A stretch of DNA of 41,839 nucleotides from Oscillospiraceae bacterium (lineage in GTDB: Bacteria > Bacillota > Clostridia > Oscillospirales > CAG-272): NCBI GenBank assembly GCA_015065105.1, contig SVQZ01000021.1:1-41839 (forward strand), read 5' to 3'. Made by a program: the position numbers and the translations under genes. Below are positions 31,586 through 39,900 of this stretch, in pieces; within the stretch, counting starts at the first letter, position 1, and the number at the start of each line of letters is the position of its first letter. A model generated the notes under the pieces. It saw only the letters and a list, made by a program, of their open reading frames with translations. It did not search any database and was not told where the DNA came from.

Positions 31586-34500
31586 CTATTTTATCTTATC
31601 GTAAGACGTGAATATCTTTGCCGCCTGAGCGCGGGATAGGGTCATTTTAGGGGAGAAAACGAGAGCATCGGTGCTTGTTGAACCTAAAATACCGTTTTTC
31701 ACAGCCCAGCCTGCAGCAGCCGCAGCCCAACTTGATATGCTCTGCTTGTCGCTGTAAGCATTAAGCCCATCGGTATATATGCCCTCATCATTTGAATATC
31801 TGAAGAGCATCACGGCAACAGTCTCTCTTGTCATGGAATGACCCACACCGAATTTTCCGTTGCCTATACCGTTAACGTAGCCCTTTTCATTTGCCCATAT
31901 CACCTCTGCTCCGTACCAGCTGTCGGGTGCAACGTCTGTGAAGGGGCTTTCTTTATATTCTCCGATATCCTCTCCCGAGGCTCTTGCAAGGATAACAACG
32001 AACTGCTCGCGGGTGAGCTTACCCGAGGGATTAAATTCTCCCTTATCGTTACCCATGATATATCCCATCTTCACGCAATACACCACTCCGTCATAATACC
32101 ATGCATCGCTCTCAACGTCGGGAAAGGGTACGGGGGTAGGCTCGGGAATTATGGCCTCACGCTGAAGAATCAAGCCGCATTCTGTACATTCCCTTATTTT
32201 TTCTCCGCCGTCCTCCGATATTATCCACTCACCGGGAGTATGACCTTTGGCTTCTTCGCTTTTAACGTCCTTTTCGCCGCATCCGCGGTCACAGAGAGCT
32301 TCCTTTATTCCCTTTTCGGTACAGCTTGCCTCTGTTACCGTTTTGTATTCCGTAAAGCTGTGCCCGAGTGCGCTGTTTTCAATTTCAACGGTATCACTTG
32401 CGCCGCAGACATCACACAAAGCAGTTTTCGTTGCATTGACAGTACAGCCTGCATTACCGTTATCAACGTAATTTGTAAAGCTGTGTCCTAAAGCAGTACC
32501 TTCTATCGTCCTTACATCCTTTGTTCCGCAGCCTCTGTCGCAGAATGACTCCCGGATCTCATCATTGGTACAGTCCGCCGGAATGACAACGGTATAATCG
32601 GTAAAGCTGTGACCGTAAGCCGTATTCTCATCGATCCTTGTATCGGTAGCTCCGCATCCGTTTTCGCATTCTGCAGTAGATGTACCGTTTTCTGTGCAGG
32701 TCGTATCCTTATTGAATATATAATTTATAAAGCTGTGACCCCATGCAGTACCCTCATTGACTACGGTATCCTTGGTACCGCATCCGTTTCCGCAAACAGC
32801 TGTTGAGGTGCTGTTCTCGGTACAGCTTGCATTATTATCGTTTACGTAGGCTGCAAAATCATGACCCTTTGCCGTACCTTCATAAACCACCTTGTCAACC
32901 GCACCGCATCCAAGGTCGCATAATGCGGTCTTGCACGCATCCTCGGTGCAGGTGGCGGAGTGCTCGGTGTAATTAGTGAATGAATGATCGCATATTATTT
33001 CGTAGGGTATATTTTTGGCTTTGGCATAATCAAGTGCCGCAGAGTTCAGCTTGCATTGGATCGTAACACCGCTTTTGGTGCTGATGTTATCTACCTTTGT
33101 AACAGATTCGGGTATGTAGAGAGTTTTAAGATTCTGCAGGTCATTGAAAGCATTGGGATCTAAAGCGGTTACCGTATCGGGAACAGCAAAATGCTCATCC
33201 TTCTTCGCGCAAGGATATTTAATAAGCGTTTTCATATCCTTTGAATAAAGAACTCCGTCCTTTGCAGCAAAATTCGGACTGTCCTCACTTATGGTAATCT
33301 CTTCAAGATTGGGAATGTAAAGATAATTGGTAGGACATATATATTCAAGATTCTTAGGTAAATTCAAGGTTGCAAACGAGCCTCTGAGCGCCTCGGAATT
33401 GATATGAGTTACACTGTCTGCCAGAGTAGCCTTTTTCACGTAAGGAAAACAGCAGGAGCCTATAGTTGTGACCCCCTCCTCTATTACGACCTCATCTATA
33501 TAGCTGCTTATATATACCCAAGGCGTGTTCAATCTGAGCTGTCCGTCCGGATATATCAGTTCATAATCCTTGGTCGCACCGTTACCGTAGAAGGTAAGAA
33601 TGGTCCCCGTTTCATCAAAACGATAATAAACATCACCGCTTTTTCCTTCAGTAGGACAAAGACGTCGGGTTCCTCCCGACACAACAGAGCCCGAAAAGCC
33701 TAAAACGTAAGGAGAATCATAAGGCACGTGGGAAGCTCCGAAATGATAAACATATACTACAGGTTCATTTATTTTCTCGATAGTTCTGGGATAATATATG
33801 CTGCCGGGAGAAAGGTCATACAATGAATAGCTGGCAACGTATTTCGTACCGGGTCTGATAACAAAGGTCCCGTTGGTAGTTTTGTTTCCGTAAAGAAAAT
33901 ATTCGCCTATATAAAGTCCGCCGTTATACCAATTCTCCTCGTTTTCGTAATAAGCTGTTCCCATAAAGCTTTCATAGCTGAGCTCCACATACTGCTCGGG
34001 AAGAACTATATCTTCGTAAGCCGTGCAGTTATAAAAAGCCTCGGATACGATCGAGGTAAGACCCTTACCGAAGGTTACATCCTTAAGAGATGTACATTCG
34101 TAGAAGGTTCCGTATTCGACGGTAGTCAGTCCGTTTCCGAGAACCGCCCTTTCAAGAGAGGTACAGTAAATGAATGCCTGTGAGCCTATAGATGTTATAT
34201 TATCGGGTATTATAATACTCTTCAAGGACTGACAGTCAGCGAAAGCGCAGACCCCTATCGATTTTACGGACAAAGGGAAGGAGATGCTTTCAAGAGCGGT
34301 GCATTCGGCAAAGGCAAATTTGCCTATACTTGTAATACCCGACCCAAGGATGATCTTCTTGATTTCGAAACGGTAATTCTTCCAGGGTGCGGTCGATGAG
34401 TTGCTGCTGATATGCGCAAAATCATACATCTTACCCTCACCGAGTATGGTAAGAACACCATTTGCGGGAGAAAATCTCCATGTAAGGCTATCTCCGCACT

Positions 34501-34603
34501 TGTCTTCTGTTTCGACATTGCCGGCAAAGATGTTCAGCGAAAGACAGGACACAAGCATAATTACAGCTAATGTTAACGACAAAGGTATTTTGAAGTGTTT
34601 CAT
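31586..34603 (-). CDS. Cell-surface LRR (BspA-type) protein with Cys-rich repeats and three SLH domains
   Basis: A 1005-residue secreted protein. Residues 1-28 are a signal peptide (basic start, hydrophobic core, cut near IFAG). About 30-530 hold BspA-type leucine-rich repeats (LTSIVSEAFYNCTA, SIGSQAFIYCTSLERAV, IPESVTKV) with an interruption. About 540-785 hold six repeats of roughly 41 residues, each with H-S-F-x-x-Y, C-T, C-x-x-G-C-G-x-x-D and G-T-A-x-G. A seventh, degenerate repeat (HTPGEW, CTECG) follows. After a Pro-rich spacer come three SLH domains (about 825-1005) with FPDVESDAWYYDGV, FTDVAPDSWYGAEV and SSWAAAAAGWAVKNGILG, which bind pyruvylated cell-wall polymer. It therefore sits on the outer surface; a role in adhesion is inference. 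It has its own promoter and terminator. Confidence 0.94.
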   Translation of the reverse strand: MKHFKIPLSLTLAVIMLVSCLSLNIFAGNVETEDKCGDSLTWRFSPANGVLTILGEGKMYDFAHISSNSSTAPWKNYRFEIKKIILGSGITSIGKFAFAECTALESISFPLSVKSIGVCAFADCQSLKSIIIPDNITSIGSQAFIYCTSLERAVLGNGLTTVEYGTFYECTSLKDVTFGKGLTSIVSEAFYNCTAYEDIVLPEQYVELSYESFMGTAYYENEENWYNGGLYIGEYFLYGNKTTNGTFVIRPGTKYVASYSLYDLSPGSIYYPRTIEKINEPVVYVYHFGASHVPYDSPYVLGFSGSVVSGGTRRLCPTEGKSGDVYYRFDETGTILTFYGNGATKDYELIYPDGQLRLNTPWVYISSYIDEVVIEEGVTTIGSCCFPYVKKATLADSVTHINSEALRGSFATLNLPKNLEYICPTNYLYIPNLEEITISEDSPNFAAKDGVLYSKDMKTLIKYPCAKKDEHFAVPDTVTALDPNAFNDLQNLKTLYIPESVTKVDNISTKSGVTIQCKLNSAALDYAKAKNIPYEIICDHSFTNYTEHSATCTEDACKTALCDLGCGAVDKVVYEGTAKGHDFAAYVNDNNASCTENSTSTAVCGNGCGTKDTVVNEGTAWGHSFINYIFNKDTTCTENGTSTAECENGCGATDTRIDENTAYGHSFTDYTVVIPADCTNDEIRESFCDRGCGTKDVRTIEGTALGHSFTNYVDNGNAGCTVNATKTALCDVCGASDTVEIENSALGHSFTEYKTVTEASCTEKGIKEALCDRGCGEKDVKSEEAKGHTPGEWIISEDGGEKIRECTECGLILQREAIIPEPTPVPFPDVESDAWYYDGVVYCVKMGYIMGNDKGEFNPSGKLTREQFVVILARASGEDIGEYKESPFTDVAPDSWYGAEVIWANEKGYVNGIGNGKFGVGHSMTRETVAVMLFRYSNDEGIYTDGLNAYSDKQSISSWAAAAAGWAVKNGILGSTSTDALVFSPKMTLSRAQAAKIFTSYDKIK

Positions 34604-34632
34604 TTTACCGTCCTCCTTTTGTTTTTAGTTCA

Positions 34633-34661
34633 ATTATATCACACTTCTTCCCTTTTGTAAA
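34633..34661 (-). promoter_or_regulatory. Sigma-A promoter of the SLH/LRR gene
   Basis: TTTACA (34656-34661 on the minus strand), 17 bases, TATAAT (34633-34638), about 30 bases from the start; AAAGGAGGA is the SD. Confidence 0.84.
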
Positions 34662-34770
34662 CGGTCTGATTGTTCGTATTAAAAATAATATCAGATTTCG
34701 GGCACCGAATTCTGCCCGTTTCTGCAGTGCAAACAACTCATAAAAATGGAGTAATTCCATATAAATTAAA

Positions 34771-34800
34771 AAAATAACAGACAGCTTTGTCTGTTATTTT
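34771..34800 (-). terminator. Terminator at the end of mscS
   Basis: A 13-bp perfect stem (34771-34783 with 34788-34800), 4-base loop GCTT, with seven T on the minus strand. The mscS stop codon is inside the stem. Confidence 0.9.
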
Positions 34801-35621
34801 TTATTTACGTCCTCAACCACGTGAACGTTGATATGGTCATAGGTCATAACAATACCGTCTTCGTTAAAGCATTCGCGGATAAGCTCGTTGAGACGGTAAT
34901 AAACGTCCCAATAGTCCTTATTATCGCACCATACCTTTATATCATAGCTTACGGCATTATTACCGTAGGTCTTAACACCCACAAAAGCCTCGGGCTCAAG
35001 GTAAATGAGATTACCCATCCTTGTAAATGCCTTTTCTATACTCTGCTTCACCTCTTCGGCAGAGTTATCATATGAAACGTCTATACTAAGATCAACACGG
35101 CGGGAATTCTCGCTTGAATAATTGATAATATTCGAAACGCTGACCTCGTGATTTGGAATATATATGGTCTTATTATCTGCGGTAAGCAAGGTGGTATGCA
35201 TAAAGCCTATCGCCTTTACCTTGCCCGTTTTGCCCGCTATCTCAATAAAGTCACCGCCGCCAAAGGGCTTTGTAATAAGAATAACGAAGCCGCTTATGAG
35301 GTTGGAAAGCACGTCCTGAACAGAGAGAGAAAGTGCAAGACCCGCCACACTGAGCACCGCCAGAAGAGAGCTTATGGGAATCCCTATAATATCGCAGAAT
35401 ATAATAATAGCTATAAAATACAAGGCTATTCTTACAACGGTTAAAATATACCCAATATAGCTTTTATCTGCCTTACCGCGGCGGAGAGCTTTTTTAAGTA
35501 TTACAACTATTATCTTTATGACCACGGCGCAAATTGCAAAAACAATAAGCGCCCAGACAAGTTTGTCTATACTGAAATCCTTTGTGCCAAAATTAAAAAC
35601 TTCTTTTAAAACCTTATCCAT
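34794..35621 (-). CDS. mscS: Small-conductance mechanosensitive channel (MscS family)
   Basis: A 275-residue channel that opens under membrane tension and releases solutes on hypo-osmotic shock. Three helices are visible (about 22-42, 60-80 and 85-112); the third is the pore helix, with the small-residue pattern LSVAGLALSLSVQDVLSNLISG. The beta domain follows with GDFIEIAGKTGKVKAIGF, TLLTADNKTIYIPNHEV and the C-terminal alpha-beta region. Length is typical. No SD is seen and the start is one base beyond the ABM stop, so translation is coupled. Confidence 0.94.
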   Translation of the reverse strand: MDKVLKEVFNFGTKDFSIDKLVWALIVFAICAVVIKIIVVILKKALRRGKADKSYIGYILTVVRIALYFIAIIIFCDIIGIPISSLLAVLSVAGLALSLSVQDVLSNLISGFVILITKPFGGGDFIEIAGKTGKVKAIGFMHTTLLTADNKTIYIPNHEVSVSNIINYSSENSRRVDLSIDVSYDNSAEEVKQSIEKAFTRMGNLIYLEPEAFVGVKTYGNNAVSYDIKVWCDNKDYWDVYYRLNELIRECFNEDGIVMTYDHINVHVVEDVNKK

Positions 35622-35622
35622 A

Positions 35623-35919
35623 TCACTTTGTAAATGCTACATCTGTATTGGATATCTTGTAACGGGGTGCGGCAAGGATATGCTCCATAGCCTGCGCCCA
35701 CCTCTTATAATGCTCGGTATTCTTATGAAACTCAATAGCCTCCTTATTTTCAAATACCTCGTAAAGGGTAAACTTGCAGGGATCCTCTGCGTTCTGAAGA
35801 ACGTCAAAGCGTACGTTTCCCTCTTCCTTTACCGAATTTTCATGATTATAGGTACATATAGCCTTCATTTCCTCAATGCATTCGGGCTTTGCTTCAAGCA
35901 TAACGAGATTAACTATCAT
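35623..35919 (-). CDS. Antibiotic biosynthesis monooxygenase (ABM) domain protein
   Basis: A 98-residue dimeric alpha-beta barrel protein. It opens MIVNLVMLEAKPECIEEMK and has NHENSVKEEGNVRFDVLQN, FTLYEVFENKEAIEFHKNTEHYKRW, a close match to the LsrG/YgiN type of the ABM family. Family members oxidise quinols or isomerise phospho-AI-2; with no lsr genes nearby, the function is open. I take the ATG at 35919 because AAGGAG lies 10 bases upstream and the longer frame adds a non-conserved basic stretch. It overlaps the preceding membrane-protein gene by 11 bases. Confidence 0.85.
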   Translation of the reverse strand: MIVNLVMLEAKPECIEEMKAICTYNHENSVKEEGNVRFDVLQNAEDPCKFTLYEVFENKEAIEFHKNTEHYKRWAQAMEHILAAPRYKISNTDVAFTK

Positions 35920-36700
35920 TTTCTTTTTTCTCCTTAATGGTAATAAATTTATAAATATCATAGATAACGCTGACAGCACAAAGGATCACGCCCACCGTAA
36001 AAAGAATACGAAGGGGTCTGTGATACATAAATGAAAATGCGATATACATAACTCCGTATGCGCTTATCCCGTAGAACAGAGCTACGCTTACTCTTGAAAC
36101 AGCCTTACTGAATGCAGATATAAGCGAAAAAGCAAAGCTGATAACCGAAAGCAAGGGGGCAAGCAACAACATCATGGGATGGGCAAGCAGATCTGTCAAT
36201 ACCGTATAATTCACAAGGGCATATGCCATCAGTACCACACAGATAAGCAGGAGGATCACCGCGATACACCAGAACAGCTTTTTTCTTGCCCTTCTGTTAC
36301 CGAAGAGATCCCATACCACACACGAGAATATGGCAAAAACGAGGAAGAAAACCGCGGGAGAGGTGAAATAGGATGCTTCAACATAACCGCATTTTTTATA
36401 AATAGACGAAATGAGCGAGAAAAAAAGCATTCCCGCAAGTACAAAAATAATTGTAAAACTGCTTAACTTACGGTTGAGTATATTCGCCGCCAAAACTGTA
36501 AGCGATACCATAATTACGGGAAATACCATCACCGCCCAGAGTGCGCCGAAGGAGGAGGTGGGTATCACAGAATCCACCGTATATGGCAGATAACAGCTCC
36601 TTGCAACAAAAAGCGCCGCGATATATACAAGTCCAAGAAGAACGAGGGTAACGTAAAGGAGCGCATTCTGGTATTTTGTGTTAACGTTGTTATTATCCAT
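35909..36700 (-). CDS. Hypothetical polytopic membrane protein
   Basis: A 263-residue protein with about eight hydrophobic helices, ending in a charged tail (KFITIKEKKENDS). I do not recognise the family. There are short polar loops, a pair of charged residues between helices 4 and 5 (NRRARKK) and no enzymatic motif. Its start overlaps the TSCPD gene by 8 bases and its end overlaps the ABM gene, so it belongs to the five-gene unit nnrD-TSCPD-membrane protein-ABM-mscS. A transport or sensor role is possible but not shown. Confidence 0.75.
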   Translation of the reverse strand: MDNNNVNTKYQNALLYVTLVLLGLVYIAALFVARSCYLPYTVDSVIPTSSFGALWAVMVFPVIMVSLTVLAANILNRKLSSFTIIFVLAGMLFFSLISSIYKKCGYVEASYFTSPAVFFLVFAIFSCVVWDLFGNRRARKKLFWCIAVILLLICVVLMAYALVNYTVLTDLLAHPMMLLLAPLLSVISFAFSLISAFSKAVSRVSVALFYGISAYGVMYIAFSFMYHRPLRILFTVGVILCAVSVIYDIYKFITIKEKKENDS

Positions 36701-36947
36701 TATCCTTCAACGCTTTTTCAATAGCAACAGCAAGCTGATCTCCGCAGGAGGTGGGCTTAAAGCCGCAGGTGTTACCGCGAAGAAGCGCCGCGACCTTCCT
36801 TGCCTCCATGCCGTCCGCTAACTTTGCAATAGCCTTAAGGTTGCCGTCGCAACCGCCTACAAATCTGATATCTTCAATAATACCGTCCTCAATAGAGAAA
36901 TATATCTCTCTTGAGCAGGTACCGCTGGTTCTGAATTTATAATCCAT
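36693..36947 (-). CDS. TSCPD domain protein, TIGR03905 family
   Basis: An 84-residue protein opening MDYKFRTSGTCSREIYFSIEDG, with FVGGCDGNLKAIAKLADG and the end CGFKPTSCGDQLAVAIEKAL. It matches the TIGR03905/TSCPD family of small proteins related to the C-terminal domain of class II/III ribonucleotide reductases. The Cys in TC-S, GGC-DG and TSC-G are the conserved ones. Function is unknown. It lies one base after nnrD and overlaps the membrane-protein gene. Confidence 0.88.
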   Translation of the reverse strand: MDYKFRTSGTCSREIYFSIEDGIIEDIRFVGGCDGNLKAIAKLADGMEARKVAALLRGNTCGFKPTSCGDQLAVAIEKALKDNG

Positions 36948-36948
36948 T

Positions 36949-37818
36949 TCAATAACCCTCTTTCTTAAAAATTTCGCATAGATCGTATATTATATCATGG
37001 GGAAGCATTCCCTGCATCGATAACCTTTTTGCAGTCATATCTGCCGCCGCACCGTGAAGCACTACAGCGGCTTTTGCCGCATCTGCAGCCGAATATCCCT
37101 GAGCCATAAAGGAGGCTGTCATTCCGGCAAGGATATCTCCGCTGCCCCCTCTTGCAAGTCCGGGATTGCCGTATCTGCTTACAAACATCCCGTTTCCCGA
37201 AAAAATACGGGTAATATTTGATTTCAACACAAGAACCACCCTGTATCTGCGGGTAAATTCCTCACCGTATTTCACAGGATCTGAGCTTATATCGGAAGCA
37301 CCGACACCACAAAGCCTTGCAAACTCTCCGATATGAGGAGTTATGACAATCTCGCTTTTTGCCTTTAAAAGAATATCCGTATCCTCCGAAACACAGTTAA
37401 GCGCGTCCGCATCAAGCACTATCGGACACGGTGCGTTTTCTGTTAAGTCAGATACCAACCTCGGAGTATTGCCGAAGGTTGTAAGTCCGCAGCCGCATAA
37501 AACAGCATTCGTTTTGGGGAAATCTTTAAAATACGATTTTGCATCAAAGCCGTCTATCTCTCCCCTTTCTCCCTCCGGAAGAGGTAAAAATACTGCCTCG
37601 GGTATATTAGAGCAAAGGGGAGCTATCACGCGCTCAGTCGAAGCAACACGGAGTATTCCCACACCCGTGCGCAATGCTCCGAGAGAGCTTAACTGCGCCG
37701 CTCCTCTGTAATAAGCGGAGCCGCAAATATTCAAAAGCGTTCCGTAATCACCCTTATTAGATTCGGATTTGCGTTTTTTCAATATCTTAAAAACGTCATT
37801 CAAAGAAAGCTCCTGCAT
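36949..37818 (-). CDS. nnrD: ADP-dependent NAD(P)H-hydrate dehydratase (NnrD)
   Basis: Repairs damaged NAD(P)H hydrates using ADP. The 289-residue ribokinase-like sequence has KGDYGTLLNICGS, the substrate region VLDADALNCV, ITPHIGEFARL and the catalytic loop GGSGDILAGM. It has only the dehydratase domain; the epimerase domain (NnrE) that is fused in many bacteria is missing here and must be elsewhere. I use the ATG at 37818, 5 bases after GGAGG, rather than a TTG seven codons earlier. It leads the nnrD-TSCPD-membrane protein-ABM-mscS unit. Confidence 0.93.
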   Translation of the reverse strand: MQELSLNDVFKILKKRKSESNKGDYGTLLNICGSAYYRGAAQLSSLGALRTGVGILRVASTERVIAPLCSNIPEAVFLPLPEGERGEIDGFDAKSYFKDFPKTNAVLCGCGLTTFGNTPRLVSDLTENAPCPIVLDADALNCVSEDTDILLKAKSEIVITPHIGEFARLCGVGASDISSDPVKYGEEFTRRYRVVLVLKSNITRIFSGNGMFVSRYGNPGLARGGSGDILAGMTASFMAQGYSAADAAKAAVVLHGAAADMTAKRLSMQGMLPHDIIYDLCEIFKKEGY

Positions 37819-37848
37819 ATCCGCCTCCGAAATGAACAATATATAATT

Positions 37849-37877
37849 ATTTTATCATATCAAAAACAAAAATTCAA
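37849..37877 (-). promoter_or_regulatory. Promoter of the nnrD operon
   Basis: On the minus strand TTGAAT (37872-37877), 17 bases, TAAAAT (37849-37854), about 30 bases before the nnrD ATG. It is divergent from the fliB-like promoter only a few bases away. Confidence 0.78.
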
Positions 37878-37886
37878 CACTAATAC

Positions 37887-37915
37887 TTGCAATAATTTAT
37901 TTTTTATTATAAAAT
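37887..37915 (+). promoter_or_regulatory. Promoter of the FliB-like gene, giving a near-leaderless transcript
   Basis: TTGCAA (37887-37892), 17 bases, TAAAAT (37910-37915). Transcription should start at about 37921-37924, directly at or just before the ATG at 37925. There is no room for an SD. Confidence 0.6.
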
Positions 37916-37924
37916 ATAATTACT

Positions 37925-38827
37925 ATGATTACTACAAAGCCTTATTTTTTCAACGATTTCAGGTGCATTTCCTCGAAGTGTACCGATTCCTGCTGTGTCG
38001 GCTGGGAAATAGAGATAGACGAAGCTTCTCAGCGCCGTTTTCAGAGTGAAACGGGCAGCCTGGGTGAAAAGCTCAAAAAGAATATTAAGGATTCCTCTTT
38101 CATTTTAAAGGAGGACGAAAGCTGTCCCTTTCTTTTGGAAAACGGTCTTTGCGAGCTTATTTGCAAAAAGGGAGAAGAGTATATCTGCGATATATGCCGT
38201 GAGCACCCGAGATATTATGAATGGTACGGCGAATATACCGACTGCGGACTCGGCCTTTGCTGCGAGGAAGCCTGCAGGCTGACATTTTGCAGTGAAAAAA
38301 GCATTGAGCTTATAACCGAAGGCATTCCCGAAGAAAACGACGAAGAAATAAACACTCTTCTTCACGAGCGCGAAAAGCTCTTTTCCTCTTTAAAAAACAG
38401 AGCTCTGCCCTTGTCAAAGCGTATTGATTTTTCTGTTGATACAGACCTGATACTCTCGATATTCCCCTCTCTTGAGCCCTTTGACGGTCTTTGGAGCAGG
38501 GCAAGTGAATATATTAAAACCAATTACAAGCTTCTTTTATCCAAAAAAGACGAATTTCTTTCACATATCGGCAAAAGAGTATATGAATACGAGCACCTTG
38601 CCGTTTATCTTACCCACAGATATTATATGAAATCCCTTTATACCTACCTTCCCGATTCGGTTGTAAAAGGAATCGGAATATACCTTGGTATTCAGTTTTT
38701 ATTCGATCTTTATATCTATGAAAAGCAGGGCAGATTCGATTTTGACGATAGAATATTTTCGGCTAAATATATCTCAAAGCAGCTGGAATACAGCGAAGAA
38801 AATATAGATATTATTATGACGAGGTAA
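37925..38827 (+). CDS. FliB-like flagellin lysine-N-methylase family protein
   Basis: A 300-residue protein with the Cys-rich FliB signature: FRCISSKCTDSCCVGWEIEID at the start, CPFLLENGLCELICKKGEEYICDICREHPRYYEW, then DCGLGLCCEEACRLTFC. The spacing of the cysteines suggests an iron-sulfur cluster, as proposed for FliB (YkgJ-like) proteins. In Salmonella FliB methylates lysines on flagellin. No flagellar gene is in the window; many non-flagellated Clostridia carry this family, so the target may be different. No SD precedes the ATG and the promoter lies right on top of it. It is followed by trmO after 7 bases. Confidence 0.87.
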   Translation: MITTKPYFFNDFRCISSKCTDSCCVGWEIEIDEASQRRFQSETGSLGEKLKKNIKDSSFILKEDESCPFLLENGLCELICKKGEEYICDICREHPRYYEWYGEYTDCGLGLCCEEACRLTFCSEKSIELITEGIPEENDEEINTLLHEREKLFSSLKNRALPLSKRIDFSVDTDLILSIFPSLEPFDGLWSRASEYIKTNYKLLLSKKDEFLSHIGKRVYEYEHLAVYLTHRYYMKSLYTYLPDSVVKGIGIYLGIQFLFDLYIYEKQGRFDFDDRIFSAKYISKQLEYSEENIDIIMTR

Positions 38828-38834
38828 GACACAG

Positions 38835-39497
38835 ATGATAATCAAGCCAATAGCCCATATAGAAAACGATCTGCCGAAAAAGTTCGGAATACCCCGCCAA
38901 AGCAGAATTGCAAAAAGCTTTCTTTCAAGAATAGTATTCGAAGAGGAATACAGAGACAAAAATGCTCTTCGCGGTATTGAGGAATATTCCCATCTCTGGC
39001 TTATCTGGGAGTTTACCGAAGCGCCGGACGGCTTTTCACCCACCGTACGTCCTCCGAGACTGGGGGGTAACAAAAGGGTCGGAGTGTTCGCCACCCGTTC
39101 CCCCAACCGCCCGAACAACCTGGGACTTTCCCTTGTAAAGCTTGAAAGGACGGAGGATACAGAGCTTATCGTTTCGGGAGCAGACCTTATGAACGGTACC
39201 CCCATTTATGATATAAAGCCCTATCTGCCCGGCTTTGAAGCCATACCCGATGCCAAGGGCGGCTTTGCGGATAATTATACCGATTACAGCCTTACGCTTG
39301 AATATGACCAAAAGCTTTTAGACAGACTGCCCGAGAAAAAAAGACAGCCTCTTCTTGATATTCTTGCCTGCGATCCCCGTCCCTCATACCAGAATGACCC
39401 GGATCGAATCTACGGCTTTGAATATGCAGGCTTTGAAATAAAATTCAGGGTAGAAAAAAACGTGTTGAATTTAACGGACGTTATTCATTTATTATAA
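38835..39497 (+). CDS. trmO: tRNA (adenine37-N6)-methyltransferase TrmO
   Basis: TrmO methylates N6 of t6A37 in tRNA-Thr reading ACY codons. The 220-residue TsaA-type beta-barrel enzyme has IAHIENDLPKKFGIPRQ, FEEEYRDKNALRGIEEYSHLWLIWEF, FATRSPNRPNNLGLSLVKLE (SAM site) and GTPIYDIKPYLPG. A C-terminal region (about 150-220, RQPLLDILACDPRPSYQ) is typical of the family. GAGGTAAG precedes the ATG. It is co-transcribed with the FliB-like gene and ends just ahead of the palindromic element. Confidence 0.94.
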   Translation: MIIKPIAHIENDLPKKFGIPRQSRIAKSFLSRIVFEEEYRDKNALRGIEEYSHLWLIWEFTEAPDGFSPTVRPPRLGGNKRVGVFATRSPNRPNNLGLSLVKLERTEDTELIVSGADLMNGTPIYDIKPYLPGFEAIPDAKGGFADNYTDYSLTLEYDQKLLDRLPEKKRQPLLDILACDPRPSYQNDPDRIYGFEYAGFEIKFRVEKNVLNLTDVIHLL

Positions 39498-39534
39498 TTC
39501 AAAAAGCAGCTTATTCCTCATTGTACAAAATGAA

Positions 39535-39874
39535 AGAGGATTTTCGCTTTATACAGCGAAAATCCTCTCAGACTGTCGAAAAAGTCGGTCGGACGTGTGA
39601 AAGTAATTATTAATTAAGCACCACTCTCCGTCATACCGATATAAGTATTAAGAATTACCACTCCCAATAAAGCGCAATAAGCATTCAAACGCGGTGTAAA
39701 CATTGAGTTTACACCGCGTTTTCACACTTTTCCGCGAAAAGCCTCTCTACCTTACATAGTAAGCCTACGGAGACTTTTCACGAAAACCTACCTTTCTTTT
39801 TCGAAGTCAGCAGCTTGTCGATAAGTTTATCGACAAGCTGAGAGGATTTTCGCTTTATACAGCGAAAATCCTCT
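39535..39874. mobile_element. MITE-like element with palindromic terminal inverted repeats
   Basis: The ends are identical 34-bp palindromes, AGAGGATTTTCGCT-TTATAC-AGCGAAAATCCTCT (39535-39568 and 39841-39874). Inside them the flanks are also related in inverted orientation (CTCAGACTGTCGAAAAAG on the left; the right, reversed, reads CTCAGCTTGTCGAT, then CTGACTTCGAAAAAG). A 30-bp near-perfect palindrome (39811-39840, 14-bp arms) is inserted in the right arm. In the middle a 15-bp perfect hairpin (39687-39701 with 39707-39721) is followed by TTTT. There is no gene. It fills the gap between trmO and rubrerythrin and could also supply terminators. I see no clear target duplication. Confidence 0.7.
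39687..39722 (+). terminator. Strong hairpin inside the MITE-like element
   Basis: A 15-bp perfect stem (AAACGCGGTGTAAAC, GTTTACACCGCGTTT) with ATTGA loop, then TTTTCACAC. It could terminate the fliB-trmO transcript. Confidence 0.7.
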
Positions 39875-39900
39875 ATATCTTTTGTCCTCTGTTTCCTTGC

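Noticed and set aside
31586-34603. Cysteine-rich repeats as a zinc-finger regulatory protein
   Set aside because: The signal peptide and three SLH domains place the protein outside the cell.
39535-39874. CRISPR array
   Set aside because: Only two copies of the 34-bp palindrome, 272 bases apart, with no regular spacers and no cas genes.
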